Shown: one piece after another, positions 10,120 to 18,685 of the stretch
Layout of the letters: each line of letters opens with the position of its first letter
How positions within the stretch are numbered: the stretch's first letter is position 1
Origin: Malachius bipustulatus
Lineage: Eukaryota; Arthropoda; Insecta; Coleoptera; Melyridae
NCBI GenBank assembly: GCA_910589415.1
Contig: OU342631.1
Coordinates: 56,882,598-56,946,597 of the forward strand
Direction: 5' to 3'
Length of the DNA: 64,000 nt
Made by a program: the position numbers and the translations under genes
Notes under the pieces: model-generated
The model's database searches: none
Told to the model about the DNA's origin: nothing
What the model saw: the letters and a program-made list of their open reading frames with translations, nothing else

Positions 10120-13100
10120 ATATCTTTACGACTGCGGACCTCCACCATCAAAGGAATATGTGGAAGGTCTGGTTAAATAGAGTCTCTGATTTCTATCGGA
10201 CTCCAATTGTCATCCCTAAAAATAAACCTAGTAGGTCTACGACCCCTGAAATGATACCCCCAATCGTGTCTCAAATTCTACAACCCGATCCAGTAGATAA
10301 TCGTCCCTATATCTCGGTGGATATGCAAGGAAAGCGTTTCACTGCTCTTTTTGACACCGGAGCGAATATTTCGGTTTGTGATGTTGAAGTCATAAAAGAA
10401 ATTTTCGGCAGAACCCATGATTCCTCTGGAAATTCAGATCTCTTATGTTCCCTTCGAAATGCAGATGGTTCACCATTACCTGTCACTTCAATCTTGGACC
10501 TTACCTTAACTATTGATGACGTCACTAAAGTTGTTCGTTTTCATGTTGTACCTTCTATCTTGCCCGAGATTATCTTAGGTATGAACGTGGCCATAGCTTT
10601 CAATATCTCTATTGATTTTTCCAGAGATTCATTTGAGGTTAGAGACCGAGTGGATCCTCCCTCTTGTTTTGATGAACCCCAGGTTAGCACCATAAGTAGA
10701 ATCCATGATTTCTCTACTCTTCCTCCTAAAGATGTCGTGAAATTGAACCCGATTATCGAAAAATTTCAAATTTTATCTCCTATTGATGTGCTGCCAGAAA
10801 CTTCTGTTCTCTGTCATTCTATAGAGACCCCGAATGCCAAACCTTTTAGGCAAAGGCAGTATCCCTTGTCTCCGGCAGTTCAAAAATTTCTAAATGAGGA
10901 AATTGATAAGCTTTTGAAACTTAACATCATAGAGAAAAGTAATTCCCCCTGGTGTTCGCCAGTCCTTTTAGTGAAGAAAAAGGATAATACCTATCGCATG
11001 TGCTTTGATGGGAGGAAACTAAACGAAGTTACCACCCATGATGCATACCCTCTACCTAGGATTGATTCCATTCTCTGTAAACTGCGAGACGCTAATTTTC
11101 TTTCCTCTATAGACTTAAAGCAAGCCTTTTTCCAAGTACCTCTAGACGCTGATTCACGTCCAAAGACAGCTTTTATAGTACCCGGAAGGGGTTTATACCA
11201 GTTCCGGCGTATGCCTTTTGGTTTGCGGAACAGCGCGCAAACGCAACAACGTCTCATGGACAGGATCATTGGACCTGACCTCGAGCCGTTTGTTTTTGTT
11301 TATCTGGATGACATAATTGTTGTCACTCATACCTTTGAGAAACATCTTGAAGTTCTAAACGAAGTCTATGAAAGGTTACGTAAGGCCAACCTCACTGTGA
11401 ATTTTAAGAAGTGTCAATTTTGTCGTGACTCTCTTTCTTTCCTTGGATTTATTGTAGACAAACAAGGTCTCCGTGTTTGTGAAGACAAAGTAAAGTCAAT
11501 CACAGAAGCTCCCATCCCTCGCAACACCACAGGTGTCAGGCACATTCTAGGCATTTTGCAATATTATCGTAGATTCGTCAAAGACTTTTCCACTATTAGT
11601 GCCTCTATCTCTGCACTTTTGCACAATAGAAAGAAGGGACAGTCTATTACTTGGACTTCAGAAGCTGACCAAGCCTTTAAACTTCTTAAAGAACGCCTAA
11701 CATCGGCCCCTGTCTTGGCTAGCCCTGATTTTTCCAAGCCTTTCTGCATACAAACTGATGCGAGTGACTATGGAATCGGCGCAGTTCTGTATCAAGAAGA
11801 CGAAGGTTTCGAACACCCAATAGCCTACGCTAGTCGCACTCTCTCTAAGGCAGAGAGGAAATACTATGCTACCGAAAAAGAATGCCTCGGAGTCCTTTTC
11901 GGCATAGAGCATTTTCGTCCCTATGTTGAAGGCACCAAATTCACGGTCTATACCGACCATGCCTCTCTTCTCTGGCTTAAAAATTTTAAGGAGCCCACAG
12001 GTCGTTTAGCTAGGTGGTGTGTACGACTTAGCCAGTTCAATTACGAGATGAAACATCGCAAGGGATCTTGTAATGTTCCAGCAGATTTCCTTTCTCGAAA
12101 TATCTCTCTCTTAACCGCGAATGATCTTACACCAGATGAGTGGTATAGGAAAATGGTGGAAAACGTCACGGGAAATCCAGATAGTTACCCAAATTTCACG
12201 GTTGAAAACGGTCTTCTTCTCAAACATCTGAAGCCGAACCATTCCTTATCGTCAAATCTTTCCAATTGGAAAATAGTCATACCTACACCAAATAGGGATG
12301 ATGTTGTCGCGTCTTTTCATAATCCCCCTACTTCGGCCCATTTCGGCGTAAAAAAAACCAAGGCACGAATATCGGAATTCTACTATTGGCCTAAAATGGA
12401 CCTAACGGTAAAGAAATTCATACGAAATTGTCAGGTTTGCGGTGCTCACAAATCGACTAATGTCGCTCGTGCTGGTTTAATGGGTGGCTATAAAAGCATA
12501 AGCTTTCCTTTCCAATTTATCTCCATAGATTTTATGGGTCCCTTTCCTAGGTCGAAGGCCAGGAATACACAACTTCTCGTAGTCACAGACTGGTTCTCTA
12601 AGTTCGTACTGGTAAAGCCCATGCCGAACGCAACCGCAGCTGCAGTTGTAAAATACCTCGAAAACCAAGTTTTCTTGATCTTTGGTGTCCCTCAAATTGT
12701 TCTCTGCGACAATGCTCAGATTTTTAAGAGTACTCAGTTCACCAAGTTATTGGAAGAGTACCAAGTTAATTTGTGGTATAGTGCTAGGCACTTGTCACAA
12801 GTCAACCCTACCGAGAGGACCAATCGAACTTTGCTTACCGCTATCTCGTCTTATGTGAAAGATAATCACAAAGACTGGGATAAAAATGTCTACAAGGTGG
12901 CCCAGGCAATTAATTTGTCTGTGAACGAAGTCACCAAACATTTTCCTGCTTTTCTAGTTTTCGCTCGAAACATACCTATTGACGGAACCTTTTATGGTCC
13001 TGTCGAAAATAACTACCTTGCCCTACCAGAAGATCTTTCTTATGTGCATAGGGAAAATGATATCTCCAGATTAACTCCTATCTTTGAAGACGTCAGAGTC

Positions 13101-13388
13101 AAATTAAAAAAGGCTTATGACGTAAATAAGAAGTATTACGATCTACGTAAGCGCCCAGATGTTTTCCAGGAAGGAGAGTTAGTATGGAAACATACTTACC
13201 CCCTTTCGAACGCTGCAAAGAACTTTGCTGCTAAACTGGCCCCCAAATTCGTACTTTGCCGAATTTCCAAGGCAATATCTAAATTAGTGTACGAACTACA
13301 GGATCAGGAAGGCAACCCGCTAGGTCGCTGGCATGTGAAAGACTTAAAGGCGTATGGAGGCAAAGATCCGCCACAAATTGATGAATAG
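9957..13388 (+). CDS. pol: Pol polyprotein: protease, RT, RNase H, integrase
   Basis: This frame opens after a stop at 9954 and has no need of its own start, since the -1 frameshift feeds it. Numbering from the first Met (9963): an aspartic protease with DTGA at residues 131-134; reverse transcriptase with the YLDD catalytic box at 447-450; RNase H starting at the TDASDYG Asp (599) with a further YTDHASL box; an integrase with an HHCC zinc-binding region and the catalytic triad D856, D916, E951 (34 residues between the last two); and a C-terminal GPF/Y-like module ending near GRWHVKDLKAY. Motif order PR-RT-RH-IN defines Ty3/gypsy elements. The frame is open throughout and all key catalytic residues are present, so activity is plausible. 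The second Asp sits in CDNAQ rather than the common SDNG context, a small oddity. Confidence 0.95.
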   Translation, partial: TKMSLLLTELFSPKKREDCASGCNAAGAKTPKSISPFEEARGYKPRKPLRKPKVNIFTTADLHHQRNMWKVWLNRVSDFYRTPIVIPKNKPSRSTTPEMIPPIVSQILQPDPVDNRPYISVDMQGKRFTALFDTGANISVCDVEVIKEIFGRTHDSSGNSDLLCSLRNADGSPLPVTSILDLTLTIDDVTKVVRFHVVPSILPEIILGMNVAIAFNISIDFSRDSFEVRDRVDPPSCFDEPQVSTISRIHDFSTLPPKDVVKLNPIIEKFQILSPIDVLPETSVLCHSIETPNAKPFRQRQYPLSPAVQKFLNEEIDKLLKLNIIEKSNSPWCSPVLLVKKKDNTYRMCFDGRKLNEVTTHDAYPLPRIDSILCKLRDANFLSSIDLKQAFFQVPLDADSRPKTAFIVPGRGLYQFRRMPFGLRNSAQTQQRLMDRIIGPDLEPFVFVYLDDIIVVTHTFEKHLEVLNEVYERLRKANLTVNFKKCQFCRDSLSFLGFIVDKQGLRVCEDKVKSITEAPIPRNTTGVRHILGILQYYRRFVKDFSTISASISALLHNRKKGQSITWTSEADQAFKLLKERLTSAPVLASPDFSKPFCIQTDASDYGIGAVLYQEDEGFEHPIAYASRTLSKAERKYYATEKECLGVLFGIEHFRPYVEGTKFTVYTDHASLLWLKNFKEPTGRLARWCVRLSQFNYEMKHRKGSCNVPADFLSRNISLLTANDLTPDEWYRKMVENVTGNPDSYPNFTVENGLLLKHLKPNHSLSSNLSNWKIVIPTPNRDDVVASFHNPPTSAHFGVKKTKARISEFYYWPKMDLTVKKFIRNCQVCGAHKSTNVARAGLMGGYKSISFPFQFISIDFMGPFPRSKARNTQLLVVTDWFSKFVLVKPMPNATAAAVVKYLENQVFLIFGVPQIVLCDNAQIFKSTQFTKLLEEYQVNLWYSARHLSQVNPTERTNRTLLTAISSYVKDNHKDWDKNVYKVAQAINLSVNEVTKHFPAFLVFARNIPIDGTFYGPVENNYLALPEDLSYVHRENDISRLTPIFEDVRVKLKKAYDVNKKYYDLRKRPDVFQEGELVWKHTYPLSNAAKNFAAKLAPKFVLCRISKAISKLVYELQDQEGNPLGRWHVKDLKAYGGKDPPQIDE
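9996..10032 (+). promoter_or_regulatory. programmed -1 ribosomal frameshift signal (gag-pol)
   Basis: The heptamer A AAA AAC (9996-10002) lies in the gag-pol overlap and is in phase: AAA and AAC are gag codons, and slipping back one base enters the pol frame. After a 7-nt spacer, CTGCG (10010-10014) can pair with CGCAG (10028-10032) around a 13-nt loop. Heptamer, phase and spacing all match the canonical -1 frameshift architecture. A longer pseudoknot is possible but was not established. Confidence 0.85.
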
Positions 13389-13840
13389 TTCACTTCCTTC
13401 TCTCTCCAGAAATTTTATTCCTACCTAACTTCTATCTTCTCTACAGCATATACAAACTCCTGTTTGGAATGAGGTTTGACAATACGCGAATTGAGAATGC
13501 TATGTCTTTTGTCGTATTTAGAATGAATGAAGAATGTATGCAGAATGAGCACCGTATCTTTCAAGGCATTTCTCAAGGGTCTCGATATTAGTTGGGTGAA
13601 TGTGTCGCGACAAAGTATAAAAGTTGCTAATGTTGAGATCGGTATCTGTTATCCTCAGTCTCTTATCTTGTACTATCGCTCAATTTTTGAGAAACCATAA
13701 TTTTTCTGGTTATCTAAACTTTTACCTTAAGAAGGAGCTATTCATCTATCTTATCTGGCTAACGTTTACGAGTCTAATGTTATCTCTTAAGTTTTCTTGT
13801 GTTCATTGAACCAAAGGAAAACACTATCTTACCGTTGTAT
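13389..13840 (+). other. spacer after pol
   Basis: About 450 bp with no convincing coding region. A 61-codon open frame at 13624-13809 is hydrophobic (one membrane-segment-like stretch) but has no other support. Confidence 0.5.
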
Positions 13841-14330
13841 CTACCTTATCTTGTCTTTTACCGTTATCTTATCTACTATCTATGTAGGGTGCTTTCCCGA
13901 CAGTTTCCGCCCTGCTACGTGCTAAAGTGAAAACTGCTCTGCTTGTCCAATCAGACGACAGCAGATACCTTTTATCTTATCTTACCTTACCTTATCTATT
14001 AGTACCATAATAAAATGGTGGCTAATGCTTATCTTAGATATTCTTTTCAATGAAGGAAAGAAACTATCTTATCTTATCTTATCTATACCTATTAGTACCA
14101 TAATGGAATGGTGACTAATGTTTATCTTAGATATTCTTTTCAAAGAAGAAAAGAAATTATCTTATCTTACCTTATTAGCACCACAGTAAAATGGTGGCTA
14201 ATGCTTATCTTAGATATTCTTTTCAATGAAAGAAAAGAAATTATCTTATCTTACCTTAATACCTTTACCTATTAGCTTCATAATGAAATGATAGCTAATC
14301 ATTATCTTCTCTGCGAATATTTCCTCAACG
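13841..14330 (+). promoter_or_regulatory. GATA-site-rich tandem hairpin array
   Basis: The word TTATCT (reverse complement AGATAA, the GATA-factor consensus) occurs about 17 times here, often overlapping as TTATCTTATCT. Interleaved are four imperfect tandem units (spacings about 93, 83 and 97 bp). Each has a hairpin at 13998-14026, 14091-14119, 14174-14202 or 14271-14299, pairing ATTAG-ACCAT-like and ATGGT-CTAAT-like arms. The sixth pair changes T/G, T/A, C/G, C/G across units, and an inner C/G becomes T/A in the last, so base-pairing is kept while sequence drifts. It is a candidate enhancer or insulator-like array, an RNA element, or both. Confidence 0.65.
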
Positions 14331-14599
14331 GAAAATAGAAATCTAAGTAAATTAGAGTTCTGAATTTGCAAAGGTGGCTCTAGATATTCAGTGCTGCTGT
14401 AAAGGAATCTGAACACTGATATCGAATACCCCTTTATCTCTATGATGAAAATGGCTTTCCCGTTTTCTTATCTCTCCAAGTGATGGAATTATCTTGATGT
14501 GTCTTTGATATCCAAGTCTATCCCTTTGTAACTGGTAGTAGTTAGAATGACAATTGTCTAGTATCTCTATTGTCTCATGAGAGAATAGAATTATCTTCA

Positions 14600-14621
14600 T
14601 TTAGTTTTTCTTCTATTACAG
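14600..14621 (+). promoter_or_regulatory. splice-acceptor-like site before ORF3
   Basis: A pyrimidine-rich tract running into TTCTATTACAG ends at 14621, seven bases before the ORF3 start codon. This fits a 3' splice site that would generate a subgenomic ORF3 mRNA, as insect errantiviruses do for env. The donor was not identified. Confidence 0.55.
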
Positions 14622-14628
14622 TGGAAAA

Positions 14629-15492
14629 ATGCCCCCCAGGAGGCAAGGCGTTCATCAATCTGATCCCAGGAAGAAGAGGTTCAATATGAAACTCTGGGCT
14701 GAAATGAAAAATATGCGTGATTTCGAAGTAAATCCGGGTCTTCAGCCATGGCATGTCCAATTGGACAAAGATGTTTTTCTAGTGGAAAAGGAGCGTTATT
14801 TTAAATTCCTAACCGCGCATGCCGTATTAACTCACGACCATCCGAGAGTTCCTATTGATGAGGAACAATTTGAAATTTCGAGAGAAATATGTCGAGAGAA
14901 CGGTATAGACGTTCGTTGGTCGTTGAGCAGCTTCAATGCCAGACACCTTTCAACTGAGATAATAGCGGCGGAAAATCCTAGTGCAGATAGTGTCTCAGTA
15001 GGAAATTTGGCGTTCGTGGGAATTTATAACAAACCAAAACCATCAGAATTAGGCCGTTACAGGCCAAATAAATTCAAAAGAGGACCAAACCCTTCCTGCC
15101 TGCCCTCAGTACGGACAGATCCTGACGGAGTTCTAATCAGGGAACTCATCACACCATATCTAACATGTCAAGAAAAGGTTCTACTCGCTATAGCTTTCCC
15201 TTTTGATGATATTGCCCTTAAGAGGTGTAACAAGAAGACTTGTGGGATCGACCTAAGAAGAACATATTACCCAGCCCTCATAGACCGGTACTCGCCATCG
15301 GGTAGAGATTTTACCCCTTTGCGTGATTTTAAGATGGCTTACGCTATAGACCGTTCCTATGCCTCACAGGTGCGTTTTGAGATACCTTGTCATTGTAGTC
15401 TGCTGTTTGTCCCACATCATATGCAGAGGACTGCACATTTCTTATCTTCTTTATTGGCATTTTCATCACAATACCAACACGTCCCCAAGTGA
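14629..15492 (+). CDS. third ORF of the LTR element, function unknown
   Basis: A 287-residue frame in the position where insect errantiviruses carry env. I do not recognise it. It has a basic N-terminus (PPRRQ, RKKRF), no signal peptide, no furin-type site and no transmembrane anchor, so it does not look like an envelope protein. There are several Cys near the C-terminal third (CNKKTCG, CHC) and an otherwise soluble, mixed-charge composition. The splice-acceptor-like site just upstream and an intact 287-codon length in an otherwise intact element argue that it is expressed. A second frame (15359-15784) overlaps its 3' end in the +1 frame and may extend it. It could be an accessory RNA-binding or silencing-suppressor protein or a captured host gene; none of these is shown. 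Confidence 0.7.
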   Translation: MPPRRQGVHQSDPRKKRFNMKLWAEMKNMRDFEVNPGLQPWHVQLDKDVFLVEKERYFKFLTAHAVLTHDHPRVPIDEEQFEISREICRENGIDVRWSLSSFNARHLSTEIIAAENPSADSVSVGNLAFVGIYNKPKPSELGRYRPNKFKRGPNPSCLPSVRTDPDGVLIRELITPYLTCQEKVLLAIAFPFDDIALKRCNKKTCGIDLRRTYYPALIDRYSPSGRDFTPLRDFKMAYAIDRSYASQVRFEIPCHCSLLFVPHHMQRTAHFLSSLLAFSSQYQHVPK

Positions 15493-15784
15493 AGGAGAAC
15501 TTTTACTCCCTCTGACAACTCCCCCATTAGACCGACTTGCTCCCACTACAGATATCCCTGCATATCAGATAGTTACCTTGGAGAAACCGAAACAACCTGT
15601 GCTTAAAGACTCAGAATTCTGGATAATTTTGGGCAAACGATTGGTCAAATTTTATTACAAATCGGGTTTTATCCTACGAAAATCTGAATCTCCATTTAAC
15701 TTCGTAAATCGCAGAATCCAGGATGCCTGTGGAGTATGGTCGCCTAGTATGAAAGTTGCTACTAGAACGTCTTGGGAATGCTGA
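15359..15784 (+). CDS. overlapping +1-frame extension of ORF3
   Basis: An open frame of up to 141 codons in the +1 frame relative to ORF3, overlapping its last 134 nt. The first ~40 codons are hydrophobic and are probably just the shadow of ORF3. Beyond 15490 the composition (PLTTPP, KPKQPVLKDSEFW, KFYYKSG) looks like ordinary protein. It may be the true C-terminus of ORF3 after a +1 frameshift, a spliced exon, or a recent indel in this copy. I tested the obvious AG acceptors against the GTGCGT donor at 15370 and none joined the two frames in phase. No homology recognised. Confidence 0.4.
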   Translation: MPHRCVLRYLVIVVCCLSHIICRGLHISYLLYWHFHHNTNTSPSEGELLLPLTTPPLDRLAPTTDIPAYQIVTLEKPKQPVLKDSEFWIILGKRLVKFYYKSGFILRKSESPFNFVNRRIQDACGVWSPSMKVATRTSWEC

Positions 15785-16861
15785 TTCTATTTCTGGTCAC
15801 CATTTAAATCCTTTTCTATCTATTTTCCATGTATCTTATCTCTTTTCTAAGCATATGTTTGAGAATACCTTTTCGAGTTAGCTGGTTATCGAACAAAGTT
15901 GTTTCCGCGTTTGCCTTAACCTAGATAGTTAAGTTCAAGCTTTTCCTAGACATTGAATTTGAATGTCCACAACTACCTAAAACAAATAGCCCTGTTTTGG
16001 AGGCTGTGTTTGTTCGATGGGAGATTCCCATGGCATTTCTTAGTCCTTCAGTGTTGGCGGTTTTTGAAACCCCAGGCTGAAGTAGTGTTCAAAACCATGG
16101 GCAGTCAAACGTCAAATAGAACCGCACAGATCTATTAACAGCACTACTGTTATATCGAGAAATCGATTTACCTCAATCTCTGTATATATATGCCTAATTA
16201 TATCTATCCCGCTACCTTGACTTTTTATGATGAAGCCAGAATTTCTGGATTTGTTTAGTTGTCCATTCTATCGGGTAGCAGCCCTGTTTCCGAGAGTTTT
16301 GGTTTGTGTGAAAACTCCCATAGCAATTTTCTTAGTCCTTCAGTGTTGGCGGTTTTTGAAACCCCAGGCTGAAGTAGTGTTCAAAACTATGGGTGGTTGA
16401 ACATCAAACAAAACAGTGCAGCTCTATTAACAGCGAGCCTGTTATACCGAAATGTTATAACTTAATTTTAATTCTTGTATATACAATATCTAATTATAAG
16501 TGTTTATAATAATAATCAACTTAGTAGCATGTTATCTAGAAAGAATGCATGAACATTTTCTTTTATCTACTTAGCATTAAGGTTTTGTAACTATAAATTT
16601 AATCTGCATGAGCGAGTTAAATATTTCTTTTTGTATTGTATAGCTAGTTAAAGTGACTAACTGTGCGATATTATCTGAACGAATAGTAAACAAGGTAGAA
16701 AACTTTTACAAAGTTTGTTTTTGTAAAACACTATTCTCTCTCTTTTTCGATTTGTGTTGTCCTTGTTGGTCATCCACAATCATACCTTCATGTATACCCT
16801 TCTACGGGTATAGAAAGAACTAGAATTTTCTTCTAGTTTTTGAATTTTCTCTTGCATCGGT
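15785..16861 (+). other. 3' non-coding region of the LTR element
   Basis: About 1.1 kb without a supported ORF between ORF3 and the polypurine tract. Its main content is the duplicated RNA-structure region at 15991-16446, described separately. Confidence 0.6.
15991..16446 (+). repeat. duplicated, covarying RNA stem-loop region
   Basis: Two copies (15991-16152 and 16282-16446, offset about 290-292 bp). Each has an outer stem CCCATGG/CCATGGG (16027-16033 with 16095-16101), which in copy 2 becomes CCCATAG/CTATGGG (16317-16323 with 16387-16393), a compensatory change. Inside are CTTCAG/CTGAAG and GGTTT/AAACC stems, identical in both. Each copy ends with a TAACAG/CTGTTA hairpin whose stem is conserved but whose 5-nt loop differs (CACTA versus CGAGC). 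This is evidence for RNA-level function, such as nuclear export or packaging. Confidence 0.75.
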
Positions 16862-16873
16862 AAAGGGGAGGTG
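16862..16873 (+). promoter_or_regulatory. polypurine tract (plus-strand primer)
   Basis: AAAGGGGAGG followed by TG lies directly upstream of the 3' LTR, the position and composition expected for the RNase H-resistant primer of plus-strand DNA synthesis. Confidence 0.85.
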
Positions 16874-18541
16874 TGTAACGTGAATACGTCACCTGTTGTC
16901 CTCTTTGCAAAGCTTCCCTCGTTTTAAAGAGAATTGTAAAATTACAGTTCCCTACAACTCCCTATAATATAGATCGCATCTTTGAACTGACTACCCACAC
17001 CATATTCTGGCGCTGGTACTGTCTGGATAATTCACTACTAGATGGCATTGCACGTTTCGTTTCACTAGGATTTTGAGTTCCTTTCAGGAACCAAATAAGT
17101 TGTCGTTTCAGTCCGATCCTGAGTTCCTTTCAGGAACCAAATAAGTTGTCAACTGTCAATCAGATTTCAGTATCTGCCCGTGACATTTCTCCTTTCACCA
17201 ACCGAAGGCGGATTTCCTCTCAAGTTCACGGAACTGAATTCACTTCCTTTTTACCTGTCGACCAGGAAAGATTATTCTCTTAACCGTTCCCGTACGAGGC
17301 CTGTTATACAGGGTAAGTCGCCATTACGGATATTCTGAAGATAGGTTTTAATTCGATTATTACTTATTTTTAGCTTTGGGAATTTTATCTTAACTCTACC
17401 TTATACCTTTATCTTTACCTTTCCCTTTGGTAAATACCTTCCCTTCTCCGGTATCTACTAATATCCGGATTTATTGTCTATCGTGACCGAGGGAGCCATC
17501 TTGGACTAGGAAACAAAGGGAGCGTGGCCCATTTCTGTTCTTCAACTATCTAATTGATCCTTGCATCGTTTTCACTTATCCATGGTGAAACAAATCAACG
17601 TTTTGGTGATTTTCAACGACAGCAGAACATTTCCCGGTGCTAGTGCTGTTTTGGTTGTTCAATCCTAGGAGTCTCATCAGGGCGTCGTCTCTGCACCTGC
17701 TGCTTTCTCTGGAGACTTCAATGCCTGATTGAGCACCACCCCTAGCAAAGTCCAGGAGTTATTAATATCCTTTTTACTGTCAAAATAAAGACAGTTTTTA
17801 CCTCAATCAGCTTCATCCCGGAAACTGTAAGTGTTGTCTTTTATTTTATCTCACCGATCATGACGAGGAAGGACTAGAAGATCAGTGCTAACTTAGTAAA
17901 TTAATTAATTACCACTCACGAACTTTATCTTTCCCGATATAAATGATATCGGAAGTATTTTATTCTTTTGTACACAGGTGTACAAAGTAAAGGATCCTTT
18001 ATTTTCAAACAAACTGATTGTTTAAACATATTTATATCAGATTTAAAGCTTTTAAAATAAGACAGGATAATTATTTGATTTTAAATTAAACAGGAAATGT
18101 AAACCATAATTTGCTCATTAAACATCTGTCCATTTTAACTTATTCTTTGAAAATCACATTAACATCTTTATAACCCTAAATCTACTTTTTATTAGTTCTT
18201 CATAGAGTTTAGGTAGCACAATAAAAATAAGAACTCGAGCAAATCGAGTTAATAAGAACTGAAGAACTCTTTGGCATCCCTAACCTACCTTAAATGCCTA
18301 TATATAGGGTGTACCTTTTTAAATAATTAAAGCAGCAGAATAACTAGCACTCTGATAGTATTTGATTCAGTTTTCAAGTTATTCAACTTCATTGTCTTCA
18401 GAGAAATTTGTCGTGAAAGTTTCTTTTGCAGTATTATCGTTTTGCCGAAACAACATTTTGCCCTTCGCTTGCACTGCAAGCTCTCGTTACTACTACTTTC
18501 GACATTTCCTGATAATAATAAATTATCTTGCTCACGCTGCA
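16874..18541 (+). repeat. 3' LTR of the gypsy-type element
   Basis: Same 1668-bp length as the 5' LTR, same termini, and no difference in the stretches compared. It is followed by ACTT (18542-18545), the right target duplicate. It would provide polyadenylation through the AATAAA hairpin loop at 17776-17795. Confidence 0.95.
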
Positions 18542-18685
18542 ACTTGTCGGCAAAATATCGAATATCAACCGCAGAATACAAAGTAAATTCAAAATATTAA
18601 AAGTTCTACAAATAAGGGACGAATCAATAGTTGTTATTTATGTATCTAGTGTGCGAAACTGAACTGTGGTGCTTGAGAATGAGAG

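Larger units (their letters stand above)
5939..18541 (+). mobile_element. complete Ty3/gypsy-type LTR retrotransposon, 12.6 kb
   Basis: Two LTRs of exactly 1668 bp (5939-7606, 16874-18541) begin TGTAAC and end GCTGCA. The four bases ACTT precede the first and follow the second, a 4-bp target duplication typical of gypsy elements. Between them in order: primer-binding site, 1.1 kb leader, gag, pol in the -1 frame (protease, reverse transcriptase, RNase H, integrase), a 1.2 kb spacer with a GATA-site/hairpin array, a third ORF, a duplicated RNA-structure region and a polypurine tract. All stretches of the two LTRs that I compared are identical, which points to a very recent insertion. It lies antisense in an intron of the minus-strand receptor gene. 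Unusual points are the long LTRs, the large total size and the non-envelope third ORF. Confidence 0.95.

Noticed and set aside
13850..14330. CRISPR-like array
   Set aside because: Repeats are imperfect, spacing is irregular and the host is a eukaryote. It is a retrotransposon-internal tandem repeat.
14629..15492. ORF3 as a retroviral-type envelope gene
   Set aside because: It has the right position but no signal peptide, furin-like site or transmembrane anchor. Position alone is not enough.
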